Shown here: one piece after another, positions 22,910 to 22,998 of the stretch
Numbering within the stretch: the stretch's first letter is position 1
How the letters are laid out: each line of letters begins with the position of its first letter
Assembly: GCA_039026555.1 (NCBI GenBank)
Contig: JBCCMB010000033.1
Coordinates: forward strand, 1-22,998
Origin: JBCCMB01 sp039026555
Lineage (GTDB): Bacteria; Pseudomonadota; Alphaproteobacteria; Caulobacterales; Hyphomonadaceae
Length of the DNA: 22,998 nt
Reading direction: 5' to 3'
Translations under genes and position numbers: made by a program
Notes under the pieces: generated by a model
The model's input: only the letters and a program-made list of their open reading frames with translations
Databases searched by the model: none
Told to the model about the DNA's origin: nothing

Positions 22910-22998
22910 CGACAAAACGGTCCCAAACCGCCCCACTCTCCTCCAAGCTTATCGGGGCCGCTTCGGCGCTTGTTCTAGCTGCTTGCGCAACCGGCGCC
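22906..22998 (+). CDS. Lipoprotein, N-terminal fragment cut by window edge
   Basis: The ATG at 22906 overlaps the acylase stop codon (ATGA), so it is translationally coupled. The 31 codons visible give a basic n-region (TTKRSQ), a hydrophobic stretch (LIGAASALVL) and a lipobox LAAC with the cysteine at residue 27 and Ala at +2, then CATGA to the edge. This is a classic lipoprotein signal and points to a periplasmic, outer-membrane-bound partner of the acylase. The mature protein is outside the window, so no family can be given. Confidence 0.82.
   Translation, partial: MTTKRSQTAPLSSKLIGAASALVLAACATGA

Noticed and set aside
1..22998. CRISPR arrays, transposases, phage genes, tRNA or rRNA
   Set aside because: No regularly spaced repeats, DDE-type or integrase proteins, cloverleaf-like sequence or rRNA segment could be seen on either strand.

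Overview
The window looks like chromosomal DNA from an alphaproteobacterium, most plausibly of the Caulobacterales/Maricaulales/Hyphomonadaceae kind. This rests on the G+C-rich coding sequence, the gene order carB-greA-ELM1 family-trxB-lysR (an arrangement I recall from this class), a FecI/FecR/TonB-receptor module, and a TTAGAGCAATTCC...GCTCTAA intergenic palindrome of a kind common in alphaproteobacteria. I ran no database search; all family calls come from motifs read by eye.

Left part (1-7233), all on the minus strand. Read in transcription order from the right: an EthA-like flavin monooxygenase, a membrane-anchored M48 metalloprotease, yidD (overlapping the protease gene), thrS, an O-antigen ligase-like membrane protein and a family 2 glycosyltransferase. 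The glycosyltransferase shares an ATGA stop/start with the gene before it and runs off the left edge. The last two look like the end of a surface-polysaccharide locus that continues outside the window. A palindromic repeat lies between yidD and thrS, and one of its arms supplies the yidD stop codon.

Middle (7400-15547). A glyoxalase II-type metallo-beta-lactamase-fold hydrolase is divergent from the monooxygenase and converges on a tiny proline-rich lipoprotein gene. Then comes a plus-strand housekeeping run: carB (pyrimidine/arginine precursor), greA (transcript cleavage factor), an ELM1/DUF1022 protein one base after greA, trxB (thioredoxin reductase) and a LysR regulator. A 481-base gap follows, holding a strong intrinsic terminator about 195 bases beyond lysR.

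Right part (16029-22998). This is the most interesting section: a FecI-type sigma factor, a FecR-type transmembrane anti-sigma factor, a TonB-dependent receptor with the N-terminal STN signalling domain, a PvdQ/aculeacin-acylase-like Ntn hydrolase that appears to be a lipoprotein, and the start of a second lipoprotein gene fused to the acylase by ATGA. The inferred working model is as follows. An external acylated ligand binds the receptor and is signalled through STN and FecR to the sigma factor. The receptor gene is induced, the ligand is imported, and the periplasmic acylase removes its acyl chain. Hairpins separate sigma from FecR, FecR from the receptor (with a T-run) and the receptor from the acylase, which suggests graded expression along the cluster. 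No rRNA, tRNA, CRISPR, transposase or phage gene was seen.
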